Source: Lachnospiraceae bacterium
GTDB taxonomy: Bacteria; Bacillota; Clostridia; Lachnospirales; Lachnospiraceae
Reading direction: 5' to 3'
Length of the DNA: 64,000 nt
Assembly: GCA_011960625.1 (NCBI GenBank)
Contig: BLMJ01000224.1
Location: 1 to 64,000 of the forward strand
Shown: positions 9,318-17,980 of the stretch, piece by piece
Numbering within the stretch: position 1 is the stretch's first letter
How the letters are laid out: every line of letters starts with the position of its first letter
Program-made: the position numbers and the translations under genes
The notes under the pieces: model-generated
Databases searched by the model: none
What the model saw: the letters and a program-made list of their open reading frames with translations, nothing else
Told to the model about the DNA's origin: nothing

Positions 9318-11933
9318 CTACTTCGCCTCGTACCAGTTTTCTCCCGTATGCATATCCACTTCCAACGGTACATCCAAAGAAACCGCCTGCTCCATCTCTT
9401 CCTTAAGAATTGTCTTGACCTCCTCAAGCTCCTCGGCATAAGCCTCAATAAGCAATTCGTCATGGACCTGCAGCACAAGCCTTGACTTCAGCTGTCTCTC
9501 CTTCAGTCTCTTGTGTACGCCGATCATCGCAATCTTAATGATATCGGCAGCCGTCCCTTGGATTGGGGCGTTCATCGCCACACGCTCACCGAAGGAACGC
9601 TGCATAAAATTACTGGAGGACAGCTCTGGAACAGGCCGCCGTCTTGCGAACAGCGTCACAACGTATCCCATCTCTTTTGCGTGCTTCACAGTATCGTCAA
9701 GGAAACTTTTGATTCCTGGATAGGTCTTAAAATAATCCTCTATATACTGCGCCGCCTCTTTTCGGGTGATACTTAAGTCCTGGCTCAGCCCAAAAGAACT
9801 AATCCCATATACAATTCCGAAGTTGACTGCCTTCGCATTACGCCGCTGCTGGGAAGTCACCTCTTCAAAGGGCACATGGAATACCTGGGAGGCTGTGATT
9901 CTATGGATATCCTCTTCCTCCCTATAGGCTTCAATCAAATTCGGGTCGCCGGAACAGTGGGCAAGTACCCTTAGCTCAATCTGAGAATAGTCTGCATCCA
10001 CAAATACAAACCCATCCTCCGGAATAAATACCTTCCGAATCAGTCTTCCAAGCTCCATACGAACCGGAATATTCTGGAGGTTCGGCTCAGTACTGCTAAG
10101 TCTGCCAGTTGCCGTAATGGTCTGGTTAAACTTGGTGTGAATCCTACCGTCCTCACAGATATAATTGGCAAGCCCGTCTGCATAGGTAGACTTTAATTTC
10201 GAATACTGACGGTATTCCAGAATCTTTGCTATGATTGGGTAGTCCGGCGCCAGCTTCTCCAACACATCGGCTGCCGTAGAATAACCCGTCTTGGTCTTTT
10301 TCCCGCCTGGAAGCTTCATATTTTCGAACAGGACGACGCCCAGCTGCTTCGGTGAGTTGATATTGAAGATCTCGCCGGCCTCCTCGTAGATCTCCTTCTC
10401 AAGCTCTGTAATTTTACTGCCAAGCTGGCTGCCATAAAACTTCAAGGCTTCCGCCTCCACCCTGACGCCGTTTTGTTCCATGTCATAAAGCGTGAAAACA
10501 AGAGGCATCTCAATCTCGGTAAACAACTTATCCATCTGGCACTTTTCCAGCTTCTCCCACAGGATGGCAAAAGCCGCATATGCTGTATATGCCTGATAGC
10601 AGACTTTCACATATTCCTGCGCATTGTCGTCGATGATAATATTCAACTGCTCTCTCGCAACGTCCTCATACGTGTAATTATTCTTCAAGGGATACAGAAG
10701 ATAAGCCGCCACCGTTGCGTCAAAACAATTTTTCCCATCTTCGATTCTAATATACGGAAGCGCCTCCTTAAGGTCGAACATCACGAATCTTCCCGCACGA
10801 TTTGCAACCTTTGACAATTGCTCCAAAAGCCATTCCTTAGAAATTCCGTTCCCGGTTCGGATACAATAGCTCTCATTATTCCGAAAGCACAGACCGATTC
10901 CGCCCATCTCTGCCTGATTGGCAAAGAGAGGCAGCGCCTCCTTCTCACTGCGGAAAATACAGGCTCCTACGCAGTCTGCCCCCAAAGCCTCCTGCAATAT
11001 CTTCTCAGCCAAATTCAAATCCGAAATCTCACGGAAGCCTTCCTCTGCCTTATCTGTCTGTGCAGTCACCTCAAATCGTGACAGCAGATTCTTGAACTGC
11101 AATTTCTGGAAATAAGCGTAAGCTTCTTCTGTATAAATATTGCCAAGCTTTGCCTCCTCAAGCTCATAAGGAAAATCTGCCGTCACATTGATAGTCGCAA
11201 GCTCCTTGCTCATGACAGCCATATCCCAGTGCTCCATAAGCGCCTTCGACGCTCTGGGGGGCTTAAGCTCCATTACATGCTCATGGGCGTTTTCAATGGA
11301 ATGGTACTCAGAAATAATCTTCGTCGCCGTCTTCTCACCAATACTTGGAACTCCGGGAATATTGTCGGAGGAGTCTCCCATCAGCGCTTTTAGGTCGATA
11401 AACTCCTGAGGCGTCACCTGATACCGCTCTTTCACATCAGCGGCATAGTAATCCTCCACCTCGGTACGTCCCTGCTTCGTCTTTGGGATACGAATCTTCA
11501 CATGCTCTGTCGCAAGCTGAAGCAGATCTCGGTCTCCGGAAATAACGGATACCTCCATACCTTTCTCCTCGCACCTTCTTGAGAGAGTCCCTAAAAGGTC
11601 GTCTGCCTCAAGACCGGCACACTCTACTGTGAGCACTCCCATGGCATGGAGAACCTCCTTGATAACCGGCACCTGCTGGCGCAGCTCCTCCGCCATAGGC
11701 TTTCTGGTTCCCTTATATTCCGCGTACATCTCATGGCGGAAGGTAGGCGCATGAACATCAAACGCCACCGTCAAATATTCCGGCTTCTCTTCCTCAAGTA
11801 TCTTAAACATAATCGTCAGAAAACCGTAAATTGCATTGGTGTGCAGTCCTTCCGCGTTTGTCAGGTCTGGCAGCCCATAAAATGCACGATTCAAAATACT
11901 ATGCCCGTCAATTAATACTATCTTATTGCTCAT
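9318..11933 (-). CDS. polA: DNA polymerase I
   Basis: Family A polymerase for Okazaki fragment processing and repair, 871 residues. N-terminal 5'-3' exonuclease domain (about 1-290; LIDGHSILNRAFYG, GLEADDLLG, GDSSDNIPGVPSIGEKTA). The middle domain (about 300-460) has the 3'-5' exonuclease fold but lacks the usual DxE metal site: the expected position reads IFRSEKE. Proofreading is probably absent, as in Bacillus Pol I. The C-terminal polymerase domain (about 470-871) has VDADYSQIELR (motif A), RRNAKAVNFGIVYG (O helix) and QVHDELLIEA (motif C). It heads the operon with coaE. Confidence 0.98.
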   Translation of the reverse strand: MSNKIVLIDGHSILNRAFYGLPDLTNAEGLHTNAIYGFLTIMFKILEEEKPEYLTVAFDVHAPTFRHEMYAEYKGTRKPMAEELRQQVPVIKEVLHAMGVLTVECAGLEADDLLGTLSRRCEEKGMEVSVISGDRDLLQLATEHVKIRIPKTKQGRTEVEDYYAADVKERYQVTPQEFIDLKALMGDSSDNIPGVPSIGEKTATKIISEYHSIENAHEHVMELKPPRASKALMEHWDMAVMSKELATINVTADFPYELEEAKLGNIYTEEAYAYFQKLQFKNLLSRFEVTAQTDKAEEGFREISDLNLAEKILQEALGADCVGACIFRSEKEALPLFANQAEMGGIGLCFRNNESYCIRTGNGISKEWLLEQLSKVANRAGRFVMFDLKEALPYIRIEDGKNCFDATVAAYLLYPLKNNYTYEDVAREQLNIIIDDNAQEYVKVCYQAYTAYAAFAILWEKLEKCQMDKLFTEIEMPLVFTLYDMEQNGVRVEAEALKFYGSQLGSKITELEKEIYEEAGEIFNINSPKQLGVVLFENMKLPGGKKTKTGYSTAADVLEKLAPDYPIIAKILEYRQYSKLKSTYADGLANYICEDGRIHTKFNQTITATGRLSSTEPNLQNIPVRMELGRLIRKVFIPEDGFVFVDADYSQIELRVLAHCSGDPNLIEAYREEEDIHRITASQVFHVPFEEVTSQQRRNAKAVNFGIVYGISSFGLSQDLSITRKEAAQYIEDYFKTYPGIKSFLDDTVKHAKEMGYVVTLFARRRPVPELSSSNFMQRSFGERVAMNAPIQGTAADIIKIAMIGVHKRLKERQLKSRLVLQVHDELLIEAYAEELEEVKTILKEEMEQAVSLDVPLEVDMHTGENWYEAK

Positions 11934-11972
11934 ATCAGATTCCCCCTGTTTATGTACAGTTCAGAATACCAT

Positions 11973-13079
11973 CTACCCTGCAATCTCCTTAAGCCGCTCT
12001 ATAATCGGGAGATGCTGGGTACAGTGCCGTTCACATCTGCCGCAGGCAATACATTCTCCCGCTTTGTCCTTTGTAATGCCCCAGTGGTTTTCAATACGAT
12101 CCTGTATAGCAGGTTTCTCTCCTGTCAGAATCATCTGGTTATATGCATCCATATATTTCGCAATCGGAATCTTCTTTGGACATACCTGACAGTAGGAACA
12201 TCCAGTACACAGATTATTAAGCGCTACTCCCTTGCCCTCGTATGCCTTCACAAGCTCACGGGCCGGCTTCTCTTCAAGATTCTCCACAGCTTTTACCGCG
12301 TCGTCCACATGGGCCTTTGTGGTACAGCCCGCCAGAGTCACCGTAATCTCCTTATGGGAGGCGACAAACCGAAGGGCCGCCTGAGGTACGGTCAAATCTG
12401 TTCCTTCCGTCAGATAGGAAAATGCCTCTGGATTGTCTGGTATCATACCTCCGCCCAAGGGATTCATGACCACCACGCCCATGCCCTTCTGGTTTGCCGC
12501 CTCAATTCCACTCTGGCGAAAACGATAGTTCAACGCATTGTACCCAATCAGCATACCGCGAAATTTTCCTGTCTCAACCACTGTCTCAATCTCGTCGCCC
12601 TGCATATGAGAGGAAAACACAATATTCCGAATTAACCCTTCCCGTTTTGCATCCTCGAAAAATCCATAGAGCGCATCCATGTGTTTCTCCCAGGACTTAA
12701 GGCTTAACATACACCACATATGATAGAAATCAATATAATCCGTCTTAAGTCTATCCAGCGACATTTCAAGTCTTCGCCTGAAATCCTCCTTTTTTGGATG
12801 TTCTCCTGCATCTATTGTTCCCAGATTCGTCTTGGAAGTTACATAAATTTTACTTCTTTTTACCTGAGATAAGGCGATACCCGTCACAATCTCACTCTTA
12901 TCTTCACAGTAGAAAGGCGCTGTATCCCAGTAATTAATTCCTTTTTCAAAAGCATAGAGAGGAATCTCCGCGCATTTTTCCAGACGGTCTGCCTTGATAT
13001 CCTCCTCATCATAACGCATGGTGCCAAGCCCCACTGCCGATACCTTCATATCTGTATTGCCATACTGCTTATAGTACAT
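11973..13079 (-). CDS. Aldo/keto reductase with ferredoxin-like 4Fe-4S tail
   Basis: The start at 13079 (MYYKQYGNTDMKVS) has AAGGAGGG upstream; the ORF-track extension covers a terminator and is not coding. The 368 residues divide into an aldo/keto reductase TIM barrel (about 1-280; YWDTAPFY, YVTSKTNL) and a C-terminal segment with two clusters, CTGCSYCQVCP and CIACGRCERHC, expected to bind 4Fe-4S centres. This architecture is common in anaerobic Clostridia and suggests electron transfer to or from ferredoxin, substrate unknown. It lies 39 bases upstream of polA on the same strand. Confidence 0.9.
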   Translation of the reverse strand: MYYKQYGNTDMKVSAVGLGTMRYDEEDIKADRLEKCAEIPLYAFEKGINYWDTAPFYCEDKSEIVTGIALSQVKRSKIYVTSKTNLGTIDAGEHPKKEDFRRRLEMSLDRLKTDYIDFYHMWCMLSLKSWEKHMDALYGFFEDAKREGLIRNIVFSSHMQGDEIETVVETGKFRGMLIGYNALNYRFRQSGIEAANQKGMGVVVMNPLGGGMIPDNPEAFSYLTEGTDLTVPQAALRFVASHKEITVTLAGCTTKAHVDDAVKAVENLEEKPARELVKAYEGKGVALNNLCTGCSYCQVCPKKIPIAKYMDAYNQMILTGEKPAIQDRIENHWGITKDKAGECIACGRCERHCTQHLPIIERLKEIAG

Positions 13080-13133
13080 TCTCTTACCCTCCTTAATATT
13101 TCCATCGCCAGACTCACGCCGGATAAAACAAAC

Positions 13134-13158
13134 GGGCTGCCAGAAATTTTGGCAGCCC
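13134..13158 (-). terminator. Hairpin downstream of tRNA-Leu
   Basis: A 9-pair GC-rich stem (GGGCTGCCA / TGGCAGCCC) followed on the minus strand by GTTTGTTTT. It is a second, back-up hairpin after the one adjoining the tRNA, separating it from the aldo/keto reductase gene. Confidence 0.6.
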
Positions 13159-13174
13159 TTATGCTTCTCAAATC

Positions 13175-13217
13175 GTGCAAAAAGGTGCGAAACCAAAATC
13201 AGGCTTCGCACCTTTTA
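13175..13217 (-). terminator. Terminator of tRNA-Leu
   Basis: On the minus strand AAAAGGTGCGAAGCC pairs with GGTTTCGCACCTTTTT, immediately after the tRNA 3' end, ending in a T-run. Confidence 0.8.
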
Positions 13218-13218
13218 C

Positions 13219-13301
13219 TGCGGATGGTGGGACTTGAACCCACACGAGGTCGCCCCCGCAAGATTTTGAGTCTTGTGCGTCTGCCATTCCGCCACATCCG
13301 C
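13219..13301 (-). tRNA. tRNA-Leu (anticodon CAA)
   Basis: An 83-base cloverleaf: acceptor GCGGATG pairs with CATCCGC, and the T-arm reads GGTTCAAGTCC. The anticodon loop CTCAAAA is closed by CAAGA/TCTTG, giving CAA, which reads UUG. A long variable arm is present, as expected for a class II tRNA-Leu. CCA is not encoded. The minus orientation and a dedicated promoter and terminator support a single-tRNA unit. Confidence 0.97.
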
Positions 13302-13335
13302 TAATCGCTGCCGATATGTATCGGCAACGTAATAA

Positions 13336-13364
13336 ATTATAACTGCAAATGCAGCCTTTGTCAA
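13336..13364 (-). promoter_or_regulatory. Promoter of tRNA-Leu
   Basis: Perfect minus-strand TTGACA, 17 bases, TATAAT, 35 bases before the tRNA. It is the strongest consensus promoter in the window, as expected for a stable RNA gene. Confidence 0.9.
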
Positions 13365-13383
13365 TGCTTTTATTAAAAAAACT

Positions 13384-14022
13384 TTAGAAAGCATCTGACG
13401 GGAACAATGCATCGTCCAAAGCTGTCATATCGGTCTGATCGATAAAATACACACCGTCAGAGTCTGGCTTAACGTTAATCGTCACTGTCGTAGGCTCTCC
13501 AAAAGTAGGAGACGCTACCTTTTCAACCATGATATCATACATCTTCTGGAATACCAGCTCATTGACTGCATTCTGGTCAGTCACATCAACGTTCTCTAAT
13601 TCTGCCATTGTAGCAGCCTCTACTTCTGCCTGCAGTCCGTCAAAACCAGTAAACGGCTTAACCGTCACATCAACTGTGTATGCCTTGTCTCCTGCCTCCT
13701 TTGCCTCACCAACTTCATAGTTCGCCTGCTTAATCATGTCCAGGAATAACTGTCTGTAATTGTTGGTCAGTTCTTCAGACAGCCCAAGCTGTGAAAAGCC
13801 TGCTTCTTGCATGGTGGTATCAATATTACTCTCATAAAGCTTCTGCGCTTCTTCCTTTGACGACTTCGTCCATTCAACATACTTGTCAAACTCTCCCTTA
13901 TAGCTTGCGTCCATAATGGACTTTGCATAAGACTGTGCGTCCTCCGCACTCATACCTCCGCAGCCGCACAATAATGTCATTACTGCGATGAGTAATACTG
14001 CCAGCAATCCTCTTTTCTTCAT
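13384..14022 (-). CDS. Putative lipoprotein, DUF5105-like
   Basis: A 212-residue exported protein. The start at 14022 has GAAGGAGG upstream; the longer ORF-track start does not. A lipoprotein signal peptide is clear: MKKRG, a hydrophobic stretch, then the lipobox LLCGC with Cys about residue 20. The mature part is acidic and hydrophilic and predicted to sit outside the membrane, anchored by lipid. It resembles the DUF5105 group of small Firmicutes lipoproteins, but I am not certain of the family. No catalytic motif is seen. It is a single-gene unit between tRNA-Leu and lysA. Confidence 0.75.
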   Translation of the reverse strand: MKKRGLLAVLLIAVMTLLCGCGGMSAEDAQSYAKSIMDASYKGEFDKYVEWTKSSKEEAQKLYESNIDTTMQEAGFSQLGLSEELTNNYRQLFLDMIKQANYEVGEAKEAGDKAYTVDVTVKPFTGFDGLQAEVEAATMAELENVDVTDQNAVNELVFQKMYDIMVEKVASPTFGEPTTVTINVKPDSDGVYFIDQTDMTALDDALFPSDAF

Positions 14023-14124
14023 GATTATTCCTCCTTCACAAAATAATGCGCGGGCATCTGGCAAAATGCCTGCACCTGCGATTGTCAGCTCCTCTCTTTT
14101 ACGCTGACGATTTACACATAAACT

Positions 14125-14153
14125 ATATTACTCTTTTTATTGTACAAAATCAA
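14125..14153 (-). promoter_or_regulatory. Probable promoter of the lipoprotein gene
   Basis: Minus strand TTGATT, 17 bases, TAATAT, about 100 bases before the lipoprotein ATG. The match to consensus is moderate. Confidence 0.45.
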
Positions 14154-14213
14154 CTCTTGACAAAGGAATAATTTGGGAGATATTCATTTTTAAGCCAAAG
14201 ACCCAACAAAAAC

Positions 14214-15488
14214 TCATTGCGCCTTTAATTTCTCTCCGATTTCAAAGCAATCAAAAGTTGCGAAATAATCGGAAGGGGTTTCTGCTCTTCGGATTAGCTG
14301 TACCGAACCATCCTCTTTCAATAAAAGCTCCGCTGATTTCAGCTTCCCGTTATAATTATATCCCATGGAAAAACCATGAGCCCCTGTGTCGTGGATGACT
14401 AATAAATCTCCGTTGTCGATCTTCGGAAGCATACGGTCAATGGCAAACTTGTCGTTGTTTTCGCACAGAGAACCGGCAACGTCGTACTTATGATCGCATG
14501 CCTTCTTCTCTTTGCCCATGACGGTAATGTGGTGATAGGCGCCATACATGGCAGGACGCATCAGGTTAACGGCACAGGCGTCCACGCCTACGTATTCTTT
14601 GTGGGTGTGTTTCTGATGGATTGCTTTTGTGACAAGACAGCCGTAGGGTCCCATCATGAAACGTCCAAGCTCTGTGTAGATGGCAACGTCCCCCATGCCC
14701 TCCGGAACCAAGACCTCCTCGTATACCCGGCGGACTCCGTCTCCAATGATACGGATATCGTTCGGCTCCTGGTCCGGGGTATAGGGGATTCCGATTCCGC
14801 CCGACAGGTTGATGAACTTGATATGGACGCCTGTCTCCTGTTTCAGCCTGACAGCCACCTCAAACAGTATCTTAGCGAGCATCGGGTAATATTCGTTGGT
14901 CACTGTGTTGCTTGCAAGGAAGGCATGGATACCGAACTCCTTCGCACCTTTTTCTTTCAGAAGCTTAAACGCGTCGAACAACTGCTCTGTAGTCATGCCG
15001 TATTTTGAATCTCCCGGATTATCCATAATGTCGTTGCTGATCTTGAACAGACCGCCGGGATTATAGCGGCAACTAATCGTCTCCGGAATATGGCCGATTA
15101 TATTTTCCAAAAAATCAATGTGGGTGATATCATCTAAGTTAATAATCGCACCCAGACGGTCGGCATAGGCAAATTCCTCGGCGGGCGTATCGTTGGAGGA
15201 AAACATGATATCTTCCCCCACCGCCCCTACCGCTTCCGAGAGCATAAGCTCCGTGTAGGAGGAACAGTCGCAGCCGCAGCCGTATTCCCTCAGTATATTA
15301 ATCAAAAACGGGTTCGGCGTCGCCTTTACGGCAAAATATTCTTTATATCCTTCATTCCAGGAAAACGCTTCTTTTAATGCCTTGATATTCTTGCGGATTC
15401 CCTTTTCATCGTACAGATGAAAAGGAGTCGGATATTCTTTCACAATCTCATCTAACTGGTCTTTTGTCACAAATGTCTCTTTCTTCAT
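14214..15488 (-). CDS. lysA: Diaminopimelate decarboxylase-like PLP enzyme
   Basis: Fold-type III PLP decarboxylase of the LysA/ornithine decarboxylase family, 424 residues. The PLP-lysine region reads YFAVKATPNP, with NLSGGIGIPY for the phosphate loop and CENNDKFA plus DTGAHGFSMG near the C-terminus, where LysA has its substrate residues. The likely reaction is meso-diaminopimelate to L-lysine. A related D-amino-acid or carboxynorspermidine-type specificity cannot be excluded from sequence alone. The gene lies 2 bases after a TrmB-type regulator, so the two are almost certainly cotranscribed. Confidence 0.82.
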   Translation of the reverse strand: MKKETFVTKDQLDEIVKEYPTPFHLYDEKGIRKNIKALKEAFSWNEGYKEYFAVKATPNPFLINILREYGCGCDCSSYTELMLSEAVGAVGEDIMFSSNDTPAEEFAYADRLGAIINLDDITHIDFLENIIGHIPETISCRYNPGGLFKISNDIMDNPGDSKYGMTTEQLFDAFKLLKEKGAKEFGIHAFLASNTVTNEYYPMLAKILFEVAVRLKQETGVHIKFINLSGGIGIPYTPDQEPNDIRIIGDGVRRVYEEVLVPEGMGDVAIYTELGRFMMGPYGCLVTKAIHQKHTHKEYVGVDACAVNLMRPAMYGAYHHITVMGKEKKACDHKYDVAGSLCENNDKFAIDRMLPKIDNGDLLVIHDTGAHGFSMGYNYNGKLKSAELLLKEDGSVQLIRRAETPSDYFATFDCFEIGEKLKAQ

Positions 15489-15490
15489 TG

Positions 15491-16222
15491 TTACCGGTTC
15501 TCCTCTCGCATCGATAGTAATTTGATTTCGTTGGAAAGTGCAGTCTTATATAATTCTACGAAATTCTTCTGTCCGGAATACAGGCAGGTATTCATGCTCC
15601 CCTCCCCGTATTCGCCGGTAAGGACATAGCGGGAATCAGCAATTACGCCGATGCGCATGCCCCTGTCCTCTCCTATGTATACCTTCGCCCTTGGAAAAGC
15701 AGTTGGCTGATCCGTAATGATGACCACCCGTTTCATGTCCATAATAAGCTCCTGCAGCTCCCCAATCAGAAGCAGCAGATAGTTTCTGGTAAGGCTGATA
15801 TAGACCTGCTCCTCCACTTTTTTCAGAATATTACGCATCTTGTCCAGGATATGCTCAGTGCCTTCGATGGTGATATAACCATCCACATAAGTTTTCTCCG
15901 AAGGCATATGCTCTCCCAGCCACTTCTTGGAATCCTCCAGTTTCCGGATACGGTTCTTACAAAATTCATCCAACGGCACAGGAACGTATTTGCGCGTATG
16001 TCCCTCCTCCACCAGATAAGCGGCGCCCTTCTCCGTCATGTTTGCCAGCGAATTGTACGCATTGGATCTGGAAATCCCTGTCTGCTTCGCCACCTCGTAT
16101 CCTGTCACCTTCCCCTCGGTGAGCAGGCATTGATAGATGTTCGCCTCCTGGCGCGTAAGTCCGAAGTCCATCAGGCGTTCTGTAAATGATACTTGCTCCA
16201 ATTCTTCACTCCTCATCCCCAT
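15491..16222 (-). CDS. TrmB-family transcriptional regulator
   Basis: A 243-residue cytoplasmic regulator. An N-terminal winged helix (about 12-80; LTRQEANIYQCLL, TGISRSNAYNSLANM) matches the TrmB/sugar-specific regulator family. The rest includes a coiled linker and a C-terminal effector-binding-like region. The ATG at 16222 is preferred because GAGGTG lies 9 bases upstream; the ORF-track start at 16234 is a GTG within that site. Being the first gene of a two-gene unit with lysA, it plausibly controls this operon; the effector is unknown. Confidence 0.82.
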   Translation of the reverse strand: MGMRSEELEQVSFTERLMDFGLTRQEANIYQCLLTEGKVTGYEVAKQTGISRSNAYNSLANMTEKGAAYLVEEGHTRKYVPVPLDEFCKNRIRKLEDSKKWLGEHMPSEKTYVDGYITIEGTEHILDKMRNILKKVEEQVYISLTRNYLLLLIGELQELIMDMKRVVIITDQPTAFPRAKVYIGEDRGMRIGVIADSRYVLTGEYGEGSMNTCLYSGQKNFVELYKTALSNEIKLLSMREENR

Positions 16223-16291
16223 TGTATCCCGCACCTCACAGGCCTGTAAAATACAACCTTCAAGGGCGTTCTAGTAGTTCTCACAGGGAAC

Positions 16292-16320
16292 ACTATACTG
16301 TATCATGAGATGAGTGTCAA
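16292..16320 (-). promoter_or_regulatory. Promoter of the trmB-lysA operon
   Basis: Minus strand TTGACA, 17 bases, TATAGT, 70 bases before the regulator start, leaving a leader of about 60 bases. Confidence 0.82.
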
Positions 16321-16445
16321 TATTTTTTTACAATAAACTCCTTTGGTGTAATTGATTTCCATAAGCTGGACAACACAGAAATTAGAGATAAACCTTTTAC
16401 AATACTTTGAGAAATGGAGAAGAATAAAGTCTATAGAAATGTTGT

Positions 16446-16470
16446 TCGGACAGCCCCAAGAGCTGTCCGA
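16446..16470 (-). terminator. Likely terminator of pyk
   Basis: A 9-pair stem TCGGACAGC / GCTGTCCGA directly after the pyk stop. The downstream sequence (ACAACATTTCT) is only weakly T-rich. Confidence 0.55.
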
Positions 16471-16478
16471 GCCTTCCT

Positions 16479-17915
16479 CTACTCAATCACAGTAATCCGC
16501 ATAATATTACTTGCGCCGCCACGCTCTGCAGTCACATTCGCCGCTGGAATCCCTGCAGTCAATACTACGATGTCACCCGCTTCTGCCATCTGCTTTGCAC
16601 ATACCAGATCAATGGCTCCGTTGCAGACATCCTCTGTAGAGCTTAACGGAATAGATTTCAGCGGAATGATTCCCCAGTAAAGCTGCATCCGGCGCAGCGC
16701 CGCCTCATTAGGCGTCACTCCGATAATATCCATACGCGGCTTAAACTTGGATACCACTCTTGCGGTTACTCCGGACACCGTAGGCGTAATGATGCATCTC
16801 GCCCGTAAATTATTCGCTGTCGTCACCGCCGCATGGCACAGCGCACTGGAGGTGCTCTTCATATGGTGGGCCTCCGTCTTTTTCATCATCAATTCATAAT
16901 CCAGATGCTGCTCCGTATCTTTCACGATATGCACCATCATCTGCAGCGCTTCCTCAGGATACTTACCCTGGGCAGTCTCGCCGGAGAGCATCACGGCATC
17001 CGTCCCGTCATAGACCGCATTCGCCACGTCCGTCACCTCCGCCCTTGTAGGACGCGGATTGCGCATCATCGAATCCAACATCTGAGTCGCAGTGATGACC
17101 GGCTTATAATTCTCATTGCACTTCTGGATGATCAGCTTTTGCAGATAGGGAACCTCCTCGGCAGGAATCTCCACTCCCAAATCTCCGCGGGCAATCATGA
17201 TTCCATCCGCACAGCGGATAATCTCATCGATGTTCTTGATTCCTTCCGCATTCTCAATCTTTGCGATAATCGGGATGTTCGGCGCCTTACATTCTTTCAG
17301 GAAAGCCCGTATCTCAAGGATGCACTCCGCATTGCGCACAAAGGAGGCAGCGATAAAATCAATCTGCTGCTCTGCGCCAAAACGGATATCCTCCCTGTCC
17401 TTTTCCGTAATCGCCGGAAGCCTCACCGGGACATTGGGCACATTGACCCCTTTCCGCTCGCCAAGCTCGCCACCGTTCACGACCGTACAGACAATCTCCC
17501 TGCCATTCTTCGCCTTGACCTTAAGCCCAATGAGCCCGTCGTCAATCAAAATGGTACTTCCGACCTGGACATCATCCACAAGACCTTCATATGTAATGGA
17601 TACCTTCCCGGCATCTCCCGTCAATTCTTCCGCCGTCAGAACGAAGGTGTCCCCTTCCTTCAGCGCGACCTTCTTCCCATCCTTTAGAATACCCGTCCGA
17701 ATCTCCGGCCCCTTGGTATCTAACAGTATGGCAATGGGTTTCCCTTCTTCGTCGCGGATTCTTTTCAGTCTGTCCATCCGCGCCTTCTGTTCTTCATGGG
17801 TTCCATGGGAAAAGTTGAATCTGGCAATATCCATGCCTTTTTGGACCAGGCTCCTCATCAGCTCGTCGTCATCGGTCCTCGGTCCAAGCGTACATATGAT
17901 TTTTGTCTTCTTCAT
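16479..17915 (-). CDS. pyk: Pyruvate kinase
   Basis: Last step of glycolysis: phosphoenolpyruvate + ADP to pyruvate + ATP. At 478 residues it has the A, B and C domains but not the extra C-terminal PEP-utilizer-like domain found in some Firmicutes. Visible motifs: TLGPRTDD and FNFSHGTHEEQ at the N-terminus, LLDTKGPEIRTG, the active-site run MIARGDLGVEIP, and AVMLSGETAQGKYP. It lies 65 bases downstream of the rhomboid-fold gene on the same strand and may share its promoter. Confidence 0.97.
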   Translation of the reverse strand: MKKTKIICTLGPRTDDDELMRSLVQKGMDIARFNFSHGTHEEQKARMDRLKRIRDEEGKPIAILLDTKGPEIRTGILKDGKKVALKEGDTFVLTAEELTGDAGKVSITYEGLVDDVQVGSTILIDDGLIGLKVKAKNGREIVCTVVNGGELGERKGVNVPNVPVRLPAITEKDREDIRFGAEQQIDFIAASFVRNAECILEIRAFLKECKAPNIPIIAKIENAEGIKNIDEIIRCADGIMIARGDLGVEIPAEEVPYLQKLIIQKCNENYKPVITATQMLDSMMRNPRPTRAEVTDVANAVYDGTDAVMLSGETAQGKYPEEALQMMVHIVKDTEQHLDYELMMKKTEAHHMKSTSSALCHAAVTTANNLRARCIITPTVSGVTARVVSKFKPRMDIIGVTPNEAALRRMQLYWGIIPLKSIPLSSTEDVCNGAIDLVCAKQMAEAGDIVVLTAGIPAANVTAERGGASNIMRITVIE

Positions 17916-17980
17916 CGTTTCGTCTTCCTCCTGCTATTATGATTTGTGACTGTCCTGACAGCAGCCACGTATCACTGCTG

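Noticed and set aside
11952-12635. Plus-strand 227-residue ORF opposite the aldo/keto reductase
   Set aside because: It lies antisense to a clear reductase gene with 4Fe-4S motifs; the composition is a frame shadow rich in Cys, His and Arg.
13215-13412. 65-residue ORF over tRNA-Leu
   Set aside because: It runs through the tRNA and its promoter; no ribosome binding site and no protein-like sequence.
16833-17687. Plus-strand 284-residue ORF opposite pyk
   Set aside because: Antisense shadow of pyruvate kinase; His- and Arg-rich, with no family features.
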